This document shows, in pieces, positions 23,017 to 30,561 of a stretch of 31,442 nt of DNA. Origin of the DNA: JAZDLM01 sp043801895 (GTDB taxonomy: Bacteria; Patescibacteriota; Kazan-3B-28); assembly GCA_043801895.1 (NCBI GenBank), contig JAZDLM010000042.1, forward strand, positions 1 through 31,442, read 5' to 3'. How positions within the stretch are numbered: the first letter of the stretch is position 1; each line of letters starts with the position of its first letter. A program made the position numbers and the translations under genes. The notes under the pieces are model-generated. The model was not told the DNA's origin. It saw nothing but the letters and a program-made list of their open reading frames with translations, and did not search any database.

Positions 23017-24326
23017 TATTTTATTTCTTTGAATCCGCAATACGGCTGCAGTACCTTGGGGATTTTCACGCTGCCGTCCGCTTGTTGATGATTTTCCAAC
23101 AATGCTACCAGCAGCCGCCCGATCGCGACGCCAGTCCCATTGAGCGTATGCACGAACTCTATTGTGGATTTAGAGGTATCTCCTCCGTTCGTCGGAGAAC
23201 CATTTTTGTCATCCCGAGGAACCGAGGGACTACCTTGAACTTTATATCGAATATTCGCCCGTCTCGCCTGCCAATCGGTGCAGCTAGAACAGGAGTGGGT
23301 CTCCCTGAAACGTCCTTGTGAGGGAATCCAGCTCTCCAGATCGATCTTTTTCGCCGCCGGCATCCCCAAATCCCCTGCCGCGATCAGTACTTTCTGATAA
23401 GGAATTTCCAGTTTCTTCAAAATAAATTCCTGAATAGCCACTAAACTTTTCAGCTCTTTTTTGGAATCTTCTGGTTTTACAAACGAAAACATCTCGATCT
23501 TGTCGAACTGGTGGGTCCTGATAATGCCCTTAACATCTTTACCATAACTCCCCGCCTCTCTTCTGAAACAAGTCGAAAAGGCGGCATAGCGTTTGGGGAC
23601 TTCAATGATCTCCTGCGCGTGATAGCCAAGAATGCTCTGTTCGGAAGTGCCAATTAAATATTTTGCTGGCTCATCATCTACCTTGTATACCTCAGCCGCA
23701 TGTTGTTCACTTTTATCAATATAGCCAGCATCTGACATGATCTCTTCGGTAAGCATCTGCGGCGGCACCATCAACTCGAAACCTTTTTTCTTTAGCAGTT
23801 TAAAGACCCAGCGAACTAACGCAAATTCTAACTCCACCGCCTCGTTCTTTAAGTAGTAAGAGCGAGAGCCAGCAACCTTCACCCCCCGCTCAATATCGAT
23901 AATATTCAACGCTATGCCTAAATCCACATGGTCCTTAGGTTGTTCTCCGCCAGCCGGCAGACTCTTTGGCTGCAATCGAGAGTGGCCAATTACTTTACTA
24001 TCCTCTTCTCCTCCCGCCGGCACATCTTTGGCTGGTGGGTTGGGAATCGCTCGCCACAGAGGCGTGAGTCGGTTATGGGCCTCTCTCCAGTCACGTTCAG
24101 TATTACCCACCTTAATGGCTAACTCCCTGCCCAGATCAATAGCCCTATCCTTAATCGCCCTGTTGTGGTCTGCCCGCTCTTGGTCTAGTCTGGCTCCCAC
24201 CGATAATTCCTCCTGAGCTAACTGGCGAACCAAAAAGAGATCGCCAGCATAGCCCTTTAACGCCAAGCGCTCGCCGAGTTGCTTTAAATCCCTGTCGCTA
24301 AGTTTTGCAAACTCCTTCAAATCCAT
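23016..24326 (-). CDS. serS: Seryl-tRNA synthetase with two in-frame repeat insertions
   Basis: Class II synthetase that charges tRNA-Ser, 436 residues from ATG 24326. The N-terminal tRNA-binding coiled-coil arm is followed by IPNPPAKDVP, motif 2 (CFRREAGSYGKDVKGIIRTHQFDKIEMF) and motif 3 (GTGVAIGRLLVALLENHQ). Two places are longer than usual. After the arm, LQPKSLPAGGEQ repeats the preceding PPAKDVPAGGEE at DNA level (23943-24034). Between NIRYK and EFVHTLNG, about 25 residues (with GSPSVPRDDKN and GSPTNGGDT) come from a palindromic element (23173-23236). Catalytic motifs are intact, so the enzyme is probably functional. A TATACT lies 8 bases before the ATG and no Shine-Dalgarno site is seen. 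Confidence 0.94.
   Translation of the reverse strand: MDLKEFAKLSDRDLKQLGERLALKGYAGDLFLVRQLAQEELSVGARLDQERADHNRAIKDRAIDLGRELAIKVGNTERDWREAHNRLTPLWRAIPNPPAKDVPAGGEEDSKVIGHSRLQPKSLPAGGEQPKDHVDLGIALNIIDIERGVKVAGSRSYYLKNEAVELEFALVRWVFKLLKKKGFELMVPPQMLTEEIMSDAGYIDKSEQHAAEVYKVDDEPAKYLIGTSEQSILGYHAQEIIEVPKRYAAFSTCFRREAGSYGKDVKGIIRTHQFDKIEMFSFVKPEDSKKELKSLVAIQEFILKKLEIPYQKVLIAAGDLGMPAAKKIDLESWIPSQGRFRETHSCSSCTDWQARRANIRYKVQGSPSVPRDDKNGSPTNGGDTSKSTIEFVHTLNGTGVAIGRLLVALLENHQQADGSVKIPKVLQPYCGFKEIK
23173..23236. repeat. Palindromic element copy 3, in frame inside serS
   Basis: A 64-bp element with ends GAGGTATC...GACTACCTT. The left arm is identical to the secA copy over TATCTCC and TCCGTTCGTCGGAGAA. The right arm (ATCCCGAGGAACCGAGGGAC) matches the secA copy and the ftsE array words. 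It lies between motif 2 and motif 3 of SerRS. Confidence 0.8.
23943..24034. repeat. Diverged ~30-bp direct repeat inside serS
   Basis: Segments 23943-23972 and 24006-24034 share TTCTCC..., GCCGGCA and TCTTTGGCTG. They encode PKSLPAGGE and AKDVPAGGE. The second is where the SerRS family normally has its PxxDVPxG motif, so the first is the extra copy. Confidence 0.6.
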
Positions 24327-24381
24327 ACTTAACCAGTATATCACCCATGAACGAGCCTCTAGCCCAAGAGATTTTGGCAAC

Positions 24382-24409
24382 AAAAAAGCCCCGCGCGCGT
24401 CGCGAGGCT
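24382..24409 (-). terminator. Intrinsic terminator of the 24431-25006 gene
   Basis: AGCC-CGCG type GC-rich stem on the minus strand followed by TTTTTTG. It separates this gene from serS. Confidence 0.75.
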
Positions 24410-24430
24410 AATGGAACGCTAGCCTGCTAA

Positions 24431-25006
24431 CTAGTTGTGGCCGCCCGGCTCAGGGAATTTAGACTTGGCTGGTTCTACTTTCCCAGGTGTCGGAAAACCA
24501 TTGAGCTCCTCCCTGATTAACTCGTCCAGGGAAGCTCCCCTGGCATCCGCCGTCAGAAGCATACTGCCCTCATCGCCAGAGAATCGCAATACCATCATTC
24601 TTCCGGCCGTCCGGTCAAAGAACACGGCGTAGAACGAATGAGGCGTAGCAGCATCTCCCGGGACCGAGTAATTACTGAGCGAATCCAGCGGGAGCTCGAT
24701 GCAGCGAATGTCCAGAGCTGAACGGAAAGGCTTTCGCCAAGGGACCATCGATTTCCTCCCCAGCACCTCAGGCGTGTCCCATTCGTTTACCACCCGGAGC
24801 ACTTGGTCGCGAGCGGTCTTGGCGTTGCGCAGGTCAACCACCGAGATCGTCTTCGCCATTCGTTCGAGTGCAGCATCGCGCCTCATGTTGGCCACACTGA
24901 ACGTACTAAACGTGGAGATAATCGCTAACACCGTTATTATAGCCATGACCAGCATCGCTATATCGTAGGGGGACAAACCCAAATGCCTCGAGCAGCTAGT
25001 GCCCAT
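24431..25006 (-). CDS. Single-span membrane protein, unknown
   Basis: A 191-residue protein with one N-terminal membrane segment (about residues 14-36, AMLVMAIITVLAIISTF). A region with charged helices (about 40-75) follows, then a mixed alpha/beta soluble domain and a Pro/Lys-rich tail. I recognise no family. The ATG at 25006 has a strong GGAGGG site. The gene has its own promoter (25042-25070) and terminator (24382-24409), so it is a single-gene unit. The domain outside the membrane is probably extracytoplasmic, but that is only a guess from the anchor position. Confidence 0.75.
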   Translation of the reverse strand: MGTSCSRHLGLSPYDIAMLVMAIITVLAIISTFSTFSVANMRRDAALERMAKTISVVDLRNAKTARDQVLRVVNEWDTPEVLGRKSMVPWRKPFRSALDIRCIELPLDSLSNYSVPGDAATPHSFYAVFFDRTAGRMMVLRFSGDEGSMLLTADARGASLDELIREELNGFPTPGKVEPAKSKFPEPGGHN

Positions 25007-25041
25007 CTTAACCCTCCAAACTATAAAGGTAGGCTGAGGCT

Positions 25042-25070
25042 AGCCTAGCAAAAAGCTGGTTCTAGGTCAA
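25042..25070 (-). promoter_or_regulatory. Promoter of the 24431-25006 gene
   Basis: Minus strand TTGACC (25070-25065), 17-base spacer, TAGGCT (25047-25042). It carries the same -10 hexamer as the promoter at 4183-4210. Confidence 0.6.
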
Positions 25071-25092
25071 GAAAATATGCCGAGGTGCGCAG

Positions 25093-26751
25093 CTAGGCCC
25101 ACTCAGCTCGGCACAAGCCCACCCGCACCCATTGTGGGAAACTGCGTCCGTCTTCCGGCGAAGTTTGACCCAAGATGCGGTGTTCACTAGCCGCTCCGAC
25201 AGCTTCCACGATTACCAAAACCGTGCTGAGAGCCACCCCCGGTCGTTTCTTTACTCGGACTGCCCCGCGTCGGACAGCGACAACTTCAATTTGTCCGCTG
25301 CGATTACGGCGCGTAACGGGCACTTCAACCTCGAAGCCACCGCGCGAAACAACATCGCCAATCTCGATTTCCAATTTCGCCGTTTCAGCCGCGTGGCAGG
25401 CTTTTCGTTCCTGCCGACGTTTCGTTTCTCCGCTGGCATCGTTATGTTGACGTTGCTCAAAGGCTGCCCAGAACCGATCGGGCCGTCTCTCCTTGGTCCG
25501 TGGGTCGGTAAAGTATTTGCGTCCGAACATGAAATCGAACGCGTCATGAAATTCCTGAATGCAGCTCCAATCCGACAATACCTCCGCTGCCTGCTGACTC
25601 CCAGCCTCCGCCAACTCTGCTAAAGCTTGCTGAACATCACGATTGGTAAGGTAGTTATAAGCTTCCCCATAGCGAATCGCTTTGGCGGAAGTTAGCCAAG
25701 GCACCACCTCACGCGGCTCTCGTACTTGCTGTAAACTTTCTCCATCTAGGATAGAATCTACCAACTCATTTTTCACCCCCTTAAGAAATTCGCCTCGCTG
25801 TTGGCGCTGTTCATCAGTTTCGGCTGTTACTTGCCACAGCCACTCGTTCGCGCTACTCAAAGCCTGACGGCCGGTTATCTCAGCGATCCGAGCCGCCACC
25901 GCAGCATAGCGATTGCGCAGCGATTGAGAGAACCTCTGAGCTATTTTTAATACTTCTTTTTGAGCCAGTTCTTTTTCCAACTGGGCCTGACGAGCTTGCT
26001 CTATGCGCATTTCTTCTAGCCTCGCCATCACTCGCGGGTTGGCTTCCAGCTGGCGCAATTCGTTAATCAGCGCTGCTGCCGACTCGGCGGTCGCTGCTTC
26101 GATCTCTTTGATCCGCTTCTCTAGTTCGGCTGCTAATTCATCGCGGCGGCGGCTGATCGTCTGCTCGATCCCCGCACGAATCCCTGCGCGAACATTATTC
26201 AGTTGAGTCAGTTTATCGCCAGTCTCGATCGTGGGCTCGGCTAAATTCTTCAATTTGGCAATGGCCGAATCGATCGTTTGGATCTTCTGGGCATAGTCCG
26301 GATTAATTAACGCGAGGCTGGCTAGTTCGTCCAACTGATCGGGCGAGAGATTGCCCGGTAAACTTAATTCTCGCTTGGCCGCGGCGATCATTTCATCACA
26401 TTGGGCAGACGCCTGTTCGATGCCCCCTAAAACCTCTGGATAACGATTGGCCATTTTATCGATTTCGGTACGCGTCGGGCCGGCAACATTAATCAGCTTA
26501 TTAGTTTCAGCAATCAGACTATCTAAATCGATCTCCGAAATAATGCCGTCTGTCCAATCTGCTTCGGCTGGTAATTCAAGACCCTCGGCCGGATCAACGG
26601 TAGTGGTAGCTACCAAAAGTTCATCGTGAAAACCGTTGTGGCTCGGCTCCGATGACAATTGGACGGTTCCCACCTCGGCTACCGCCACCACCCCGCCCTG
26701 TTCGTTATCTTGGTCCGATTTCCCATTCCCCTTGTTTTCTCTGCGTGCCAT
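25093..26751 (-). CDS. Large coiled-coil protein, unknown
   Basis: A 552-residue soluble protein. It has a hydrophilic, probably disordered N-terminus (about 1-65), then helices and a long Glu/Ala/Arg-rich coiled coil (about 180-290, e.g. RRRDELAAELEKRIKEIEAATAE). A helical middle domain follows (FDFMFGRKYFTDPRTKERRPDRFW near residue 420), and a basic beta-rich C-terminus. No membrane span or signal is present. I recognise no family. The ATG at 26751 has AGGAGA 4 bases upstream. It lies 19 bases behind the 26771 gene and is the last of four genes that point the same way behind the long leader at 29040-29662. A structural or DNA/RNA-associated role is conceivable but not shown. Confidence 0.8.
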   Translation of the reverse strand: MARRENKGNGKSDQDNEQGGVVAVAEVGTVQLSSEPSHNGFHDELLVATTTVDPAEGLELPAEADWTDGIISEIDLDSLIAETNKLINVAGPTRTEIDKMANRYPEVLGGIEQASAQCDEMIAAAKRELSLPGNLSPDQLDELASLALINPDYAQKIQTIDSAIAKLKNLAEPTIETGDKLTQLNNVRAGIRAGIEQTISRRRDELAAELEKRIKEIEAATAESAAALINELRQLEANPRVMARLEEMRIEQARQAQLEKELAQKEVLKIAQRFSQSLRNRYAAVAARIAEITGRQALSSANEWLWQVTAETDEQRQQRGEFLKGVKNELVDSILDGESLQQVREPREVVPWLTSAKAIRYGEAYNYLTNRDVQQALAELAEAGSQQAAEVLSDWSCIQEFHDAFDFMFGRKYFTDPRTKERRPDRFWAAFEQRQHNDASGETKRRQERKACHAAETAKLEIEIGDVVSRGGFEVEVPVTRRNRSGQIEVVAVRRGAVRVKKRPGVALSTVLVIVEAVGAASEHRILGQTSPEDGRSFPQWVRVGLCRAEWA

Positions 26752-26770
26752 AGATTCTCCTATTAATTAT

Positions 26771-27679
26771 TTAATCGTATTTCTCATCCTCAGGGTCATA
26801 ATCCGAGAAAGCTGGATCACTCCCCGGCTGATACTCAGCGGGGCCTTGGTCTAATCCTGGTAATCCTGGTTCACCGGCGAACACCCGATCGATCCTATGC
26901 CGTGCCAGATCCAAAGCTTTTTGGCGTACGTCTTCCTCGATCAAATGCAGGTCGGCCTGGCGTACCCCGAGCTCGGCTTGGCCGTCTTCTGGGTTCAACA
27001 CCATTGGGCGATCGGTGGCCATCTCCAGCAGATCGGCTATTTGCATCGGCTCCTCGCAAACCCCGTCTTCCACCAAGATCCGTCGTAGCTGTCCTCTGGT
27101 GAACAAATTGATATTGTCAGCTGCCGGCAATTGACGCCTGGCTTCTAGTAGCGCACCTATAACTTGGTGATTAGCCATTGCCTTACGGCGGTAGCGGCGC
27201 CCTGAACCCGTTCCAGATTCCTCCCAAGCCCAATAAGACATTTGAGAGTATTTGTCATTCTCGTCCTGCCGGATAATTTCCCTGGCCCAATGGCGTGCGC
27301 CGCCATCCATAAACTTGATCGCTTCATCACGGCTAATCGGCGTATGGGGTTGTTGGCTAAGCGCATACTCTAGCTGCAATTGCGTTAGCATATACAGCGG
27401 GAGTTGCCAAGTCGACGGCGATTTGCGGGTTGGCAACGCGCCGTATCCATTAACATCCAACTCGATTGCTCGGATAATAAAACCCGCCGGCACATTAGCC
27501 CGTTTAGCAAATTCTTTAATTGAAATGTATTTGATCGCCGAGGTTCGCCGTCCAGAAGATTGCACTGGTTCGGGCTGCTCGCTTGGCTGAGGTTGCTCCT
27601 TACGTTTCCCGCCGGGAAGCTTCTCGTACGAGCCAACCTCCTCCGGCTCTTTGTCGGCGCCAAATCTAAAGTGTTCCAT
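26771..27679 (-). CDS. Unknown protein with a helix-turn-helix-like segment
   Basis: A 302-residue protein with a charged, Pro/Gln-rich N-terminus and acidic C-terminus (DYDPEDEKYD). Residues about 50-75 (YISIKEFAKRANVPAGFIIRAIEL) look like a MerR/excisionase-type helix-turn-helix. The following TRKSPSTWQLPLYML could be the wing. A middle region with GSGRRYRRKAMANHQ is basic. This would fit a DNA-binding adaptor, which is inference. The ATG at 27679 has no strong ribosome-binding site; a 42-bp hairpin repeat (27703-27744) lies just upstream. It is the third gene of the unknown four-gene series. Confidence 0.75.
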   Translation of the reverse strand: MEHFRFGADKEPEEVGSYEKLPGGKRKEQPQPSEQPEPVQSSGRRTSAIKYISIKEFAKRANVPAGFIIRAIELDVNGYGALPTRKSPSTWQLPLYMLTQLQLEYALSQQPHTPISRDEAIKFMDGGARHWAREIIRQDENDKYSQMSYWAWEESGTGSGRRYRRKAMANHQVIGALLEARRQLPAADNINLFTRGQLRRILVEDGVCEEPMQIADLLEMATDRPMVLNPEDGQAELGVRQADLHLIEEDVRQKALDLARHRIDRVFAGEPGLPGLDQGPAEYQPGSDPAFSDYDPEDEKYD

Positions 27680-27702
27680 CGCTAAACTTGATCAATTGCT
27701 AT

Positions 27703-27744
27703 ATTTCTTCCCTCAGTTCGAGTCCCAATCGCAATTGGGACGCG
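27703..27744. repeat. 42-bp hairpin repeat, copy 1
   Basis: Identical over 42 bases to 28618-28659. It includes the perfect stem GTCCCAAT/ATTGGGAC around CGCA, and GTTCGAGTCCC, which resembles a tRNA T-arm. It lies in the gap before the 26771-27679 gene. Confidence 0.9.
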
Positions 27745-27769
27745 TAAGAAAGAACAAAGTTAGGCGCAA

Positions 27770-28588
27770 CTATTTCAGCTGGCTGCGAATGCGTTCAACA
27801 CGTTCGCGGAGTTGCTGCCTCAGCTCCTCGTTGTAGTGACCCGCCTGATCGCGGCCAATCGCCAGGAACCCGTCCCCGCTGTTGTCGCAACAAGGGCAAC
27901 CACCCAACAAGCCGACCTCCCACCGACGATGTTGTTTATCCCAGGAACAGCCCATAGGATAACTGTCACCCAAACCACCGTTCGGGTTACCGCCAGTACT
28001 GACACTCCGAGGACGCCGGGACCCGGCTGCCAGATAGCGCGCCAGGATTATAAGCGTGTGCATCATCCCGAGTCCAAAGACAGGAAAATATTCGCCCGCA
28101 TAATACCAGAGCTCGCCTGTAGTAAAGACTGGCTGGATAAAACCGGCCTGCATTACCACCACGTCCCCGTCGAATGCCGATTCCATCAGTGCCCACCGCA
28201 CCATCGGGCTAGGGTAGCGAGAAACATATCCTCTTTTCAACCCCTCCAATAGGTCGGAGACGTCGATGCTCTTACCTAGCCGCTCGATCAATTGCATCAG
28301 GGCACGTTGTTCGATGTCGCAAGTTTTTCTGAACTCACGCCTCGACTCAGGGAGGTGCCATTCCACCGGATCAACCGACACGCCGGTCAGCTCACGGATC
28401 ATCGCCGTTGGTTTGGGGAGAAACATCGAATACATCCCCCGCTCCGCTCCCGCTCCGAAAAGCGCCAGACCGTCGCGACGGCCATCTTTGTCGTGCTCCA
28501 TGCTGGTCCCAGCGAACTGCAACCCCGGCATGAGAGCCTTTAGACGCTCTATCTGCACACATGGCTCAACCAACTTGAGAGTTAGCAC
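27770..28588 (-). CDS. Unknown protein with a CPCC motif
   Basis: A 272-residue protein without a family I recognise. The start is a GTG at 28588 with a good GGAG site 7 bases upstream. The N-terminal half is mixed alpha/beta. A hydrophobic stretch (about residues 165-188, with YFPVFGLGMMHTLIILARYL) could be a buried helix or one membrane span. The C-terminal part has GCSWDKQHRRW, GGCPCCDNSGDG (possible metal or redox site) and a Glu/Arg-rich terminal helix. It is the second gene of the unknown series, preceded by hairpin-repeat copy 2 and followed by copy 1. Confidence 0.75.
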   Translation of the reverse strand: MLTLKLVEPCVQIERLKALMPGLQFAGTSMEHDKDGRRDGLALFGAGAERGMYSMFLPKPTAMIRELTGVSVDPVEWHLPESRREFRKTCDIEQRALMQLIERLGKSIDVSDLLEGLKRGYVSRYPSPMVRWALMESAFDGDVVVMQAGFIQPVFTTGELWYYAGEYFPVFGLGMMHTLIILARYLAAGSRRPRSVSTGGNPNGGLGDSYPMGCSWDKQHRRWEVGLLGGCPCCDNSGDGFLAIGRDQAGHYNEELRQQLRERVERIRSQLK

Positions 28589-28617
28589 CTATTTTCTCCT
28601 TCTAAATTCAAAGTTCA

Positions 28618-28659
28618 ATTTCTTCCCTCAGTTCGAGTCCCAATCGCAATTGGGACGCG
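28618..28659. repeat. 42-bp hairpin repeat, copy 2
   Basis: Exact copy of 27703-27744, placed in the gap before the 27770-28588 gene. Short similarity (GAACAAAG) continues past its end. Confidence 0.9.
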
Positions 28660-28690
28660 GGTCTGAACAAAGAACAGTAGATAATTCTAC

Positions 28691-29011
28691 TTAAGAAAAC
28701 TGCCAAGCCCCGCCGAACGCTTCGTTCAAGAATCCGAGGATCCCTTCACGATCGGTCGGATGATCGGCCGGATATTCCATCACCAGCCACCGCCTGTTCT
28801 CGAAGCGGAACGAACGGCCCTCGCGGTGCAATATCCGCGCGCCCTGCTCAGCTCGCTCGAGGCATTGCGAGCAGGGGTCGCCCACGCACTGGTTCGCGAA
28901 ACTGCTGAACCACAGCTCACGAGAACCGGTCGTCGGGTTATCACACACGACCACGCGCCGCGGGTTAGACCAATCGCTAACCTTAATGCGCTCTTCGATC
29001 CGTAAACCCAT
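28691..29011 (-). CDS. Small cysteine-containing protein, unknown
   Basis: A 106-residue protein. A central CVGDPCSQC motif (about residues 42-50) with an additional upstream Cys (VVVCDN) may bind metal. The C-terminus (EGILGFLNEAFGG) is helical. No family recognised. The ATG at 29011 has a clear AAGGAG site 7 bases upstream. It is the first gene behind the ~650-base structured leader and opens the four-gene series 28691, 27770, 26771 and 25093. Confidence 0.72.
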   Translation of the reverse strand: MGLRIEERIKVSDWSNPRRVVVCDNPTTGSRELWFSSFANQCVGDPCSQCLERAEQGARILHREGRSFRFENRRWLVMEYPADHPTDREGILGFLNEAFGGAWQFS

Positions 29012-29039
29012 TTCGTCGCTCCTTTTTGGGTGGTGAGTC

Positions 29040-29662
29040 TACTATTGATTACTTTAAGTTGCAAGCTTATCGGCTTGAGGAGAAGCCCCGGGGCGGCAAC
29101 AATGCACGATCGCATCGTTTACGAACCTCCTCGGGGCATTCCGGCTTGAGCCGGTAAACATGTCGTCTCGTCTTGCAGGGGACTCCCTCTCGCGTTGACT
29201 TCGGGACGCTGGTCTAGTTGGTTAACGCTTGTACATAGATCCGGCGCTCGAGCCAATATGTCGTGATGGATGACCTCAGCTTTCGCCAGGCCTAGCTTCT
29301 AGCCTCCGATCTCCATTGCTCTTCACCTCCTCTTGCGAGGAGTGAACCTGCATGGCCCGCCAGCGGGGCCTCACTTCGTCGTTCATAACTGTTACTCCAG
29401 AAGACGATCTGAGGGTTCAGCCCTCGCTCAGACCGCCCGTCATAATACGAGCAACCCAAGCGAGAGCTGAAGTCAGGGCCGAGCCGGTCCCCTAGGATAA
29501 GTCCAACCCAGAGGAACGCCCCCCTGTGCCCCAGGCTCGCTGGCGTAACAGTCAACTTCTTGTCATCCAGCCTAGCTCTAGAACTTGGGCGCTGTATAAC
29601 TTTGGCCACTGCTAGAAACTAGCTCTCAGACAGACAATTTTCTCGGGTTTTCAACCCCCAAG
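29040..29662 (-). ncRNA. Candidate long structured leader or ncRNA of the unknown operon
   Basis: A gene-free stretch of more than 600 bases behind a minus-strand promoter (29669-29697). Visible stems: GGGTT/AACCC 29645-29657; GCTAG/CTAGC 29611-29623; TCTGAG/CTCAGA 29408-29432, which competes with GAGGG/CCCTC 29411-29425. A 10-bp stem capped by a GCAA tetraloop (29322-29346) competes with AGTGA/TCACT (29341-29375). Also CCGGC/GCCGG 29141-29154. Near the end, two pairings (GAGGAG with CTCCTC, GCCCC with GGGGC, 29077-29139) cannot nest together. No terminator is seen before the first gene, so it may be a leader. No known RNA family recognised. Confidence 0.42.
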
Positions 29663-29668
29663 ATTCCG

Positions 29669-29697
29669 ACACTACGCCGAGTTAGTAAGATTGTCAA
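29669..29697 (-). promoter_or_regulatory. Promoter of the leader RNA / unknown operon
   Basis: Minus strand TTGACA (29697-29692), 17-base spacer, TAGTGT (29674-29669). TGTCAA occurs three times in the divergent control region (29692, 29704, 29759), twice as TGTCAAAA. It is a possible shared operator. Confidence 0.5.
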
Positions 29698-29730
29698 TAC
29701 TTTTGTCAAAATTCATTAAGCAGTCTTATC

Positions 29731-29759
29731 TTGACTACAACTACATAATCCGATATACT
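29731..29759 (+). promoter_or_regulatory. Promoter of the TrmB-like regulator gene
   Basis: TTGACT (29731-29736), 17-base spacer, TATACT (29754-29759). The start codon lies 25 bases further on. It is divergent from the leader promoter, 34 bases away. Confidence 0.7.
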
Positions 29760-29784
29760 GTCAAAAGATTTAACGCAATTCAAC

Positions 29785-30561
29785 ATGCAATTAGATAAGA
29801 CCCTCCAGAAATATGGCCTAACTGTTAAAGAGTCTCGACTCTATTTGGCGCTGTTAGAGCTGGGCCGAAGCACAATTTTGCAGCTCGCAAAAAAGACTAA
29901 ATCCAAGCGAGCCGGTTTGTATTACACCGTTCAAGGGCTAGTTAAAACTGGGTTGGTACGGGAGGTAAAAATCGCCGCCAAACGCTACTGGGAAGCTATC
30001 GACCCCGAGCTGTTAGTCGCCCAAGAAAATGAACGACACCAACTTCTACTGGAGGCCCTGCCTGAGATGCGCGCCATCAACAACCTTTCCCCTAACAAGC
30101 CACGGGTCACTCATTACAGCGGATTTGACGGAGCAGCCAAAGCGACCGACGAACTTTATCGCTACATCCTGACCCTACCCGAGTCAAAACGAGAGATCTT
30201 GCAATACACGAACTTCGCTAGCGCCCCCCGAGTTCGAACAGAATCGCGCAGTCAAGCGGCTAGCCGAAGAATTGAGCTGGGTATCCCTATTCGGAATATC
30301 GCGCCAGCTGTGGGCCAAAACTTGGAACTAGCCAAGCTCTGGAACTCGGCACCCGAGCGTTTAAGCGAAACCAGATTAGCTAAAGACCTGTCTATCCCCT
30401 ACATCGCGCTCCTGATAGCAGGCAACCGGTTGGTATTTTCTTTTCTTGATCCGAACAAAGACCCGGGAGTATTGGTTGTAGAAGATGCCGATCAGGCTGA
30501 AATTCAGCGCTATCTTTTTAATCAGCTGTGGCGCTCCCTTCCCAATCCAATTCACACCTAA
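29785..30561 (+). CDS. TrmB-family transcriptional regulator
   Basis: A 258-residue DNA-binding regulator. The N-terminal winged helix-turn-helix (about residues 5-75) starts LQKYGLTVKESRLYLALLELG and has the recognition region KKTKSKRAGLYYTVQGLVKTGLVRE. The C-terminal part (about 100-250) is a regulatory domain with the PLD-like pattern often seen in these proteins. TrmB proteins are best known as sugar-responsive regulators in archaea and also occur in many CPR genomes; the ligand here is unknown. No Shine-Dalgarno site precedes ATG 29785. It is the first plus-strand gene in the window and is transcribed away from the structured leader, so it is a candidate regulator of that operon. Confidence 0.85.
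   Translation: MQLDKTLQKYGLTVKESRLYLALLELGRSTILQLAKKTKSKRAGLYYTVQGLVKTGLVREVKIAAKRYWEAIDPELLVAQENERHQLLLEALPEMRAINNLSPNKPRVTHYSGFDGAAKATDELYRYILTLPESKREILQYTNFASAPRVRTESRSQAASRRIELGIPIRNIAPAVGQNLELAKLWNSAPERLSETRLAKDLSIPYIALLIAGNRLVFSFLDPNKDPGVLVVEDADQAEIQRYLFNQLWRSLPNPIHT

Noticed and set aside
29205..29255. tRNA-like words (TAGTTGGTTAA) on the plus strand
   Set aside because: The D-arm resemblance is not backed by an acceptor stem, a proper anticodon arm or a T-arm at the right distance.
29292..29609. 105-residue minus-strand reading frame in the leader region
   Set aside because: No ribosome-binding site, and it runs through several strong stems. It looks like a chance frame in GC-rich structured RNA.
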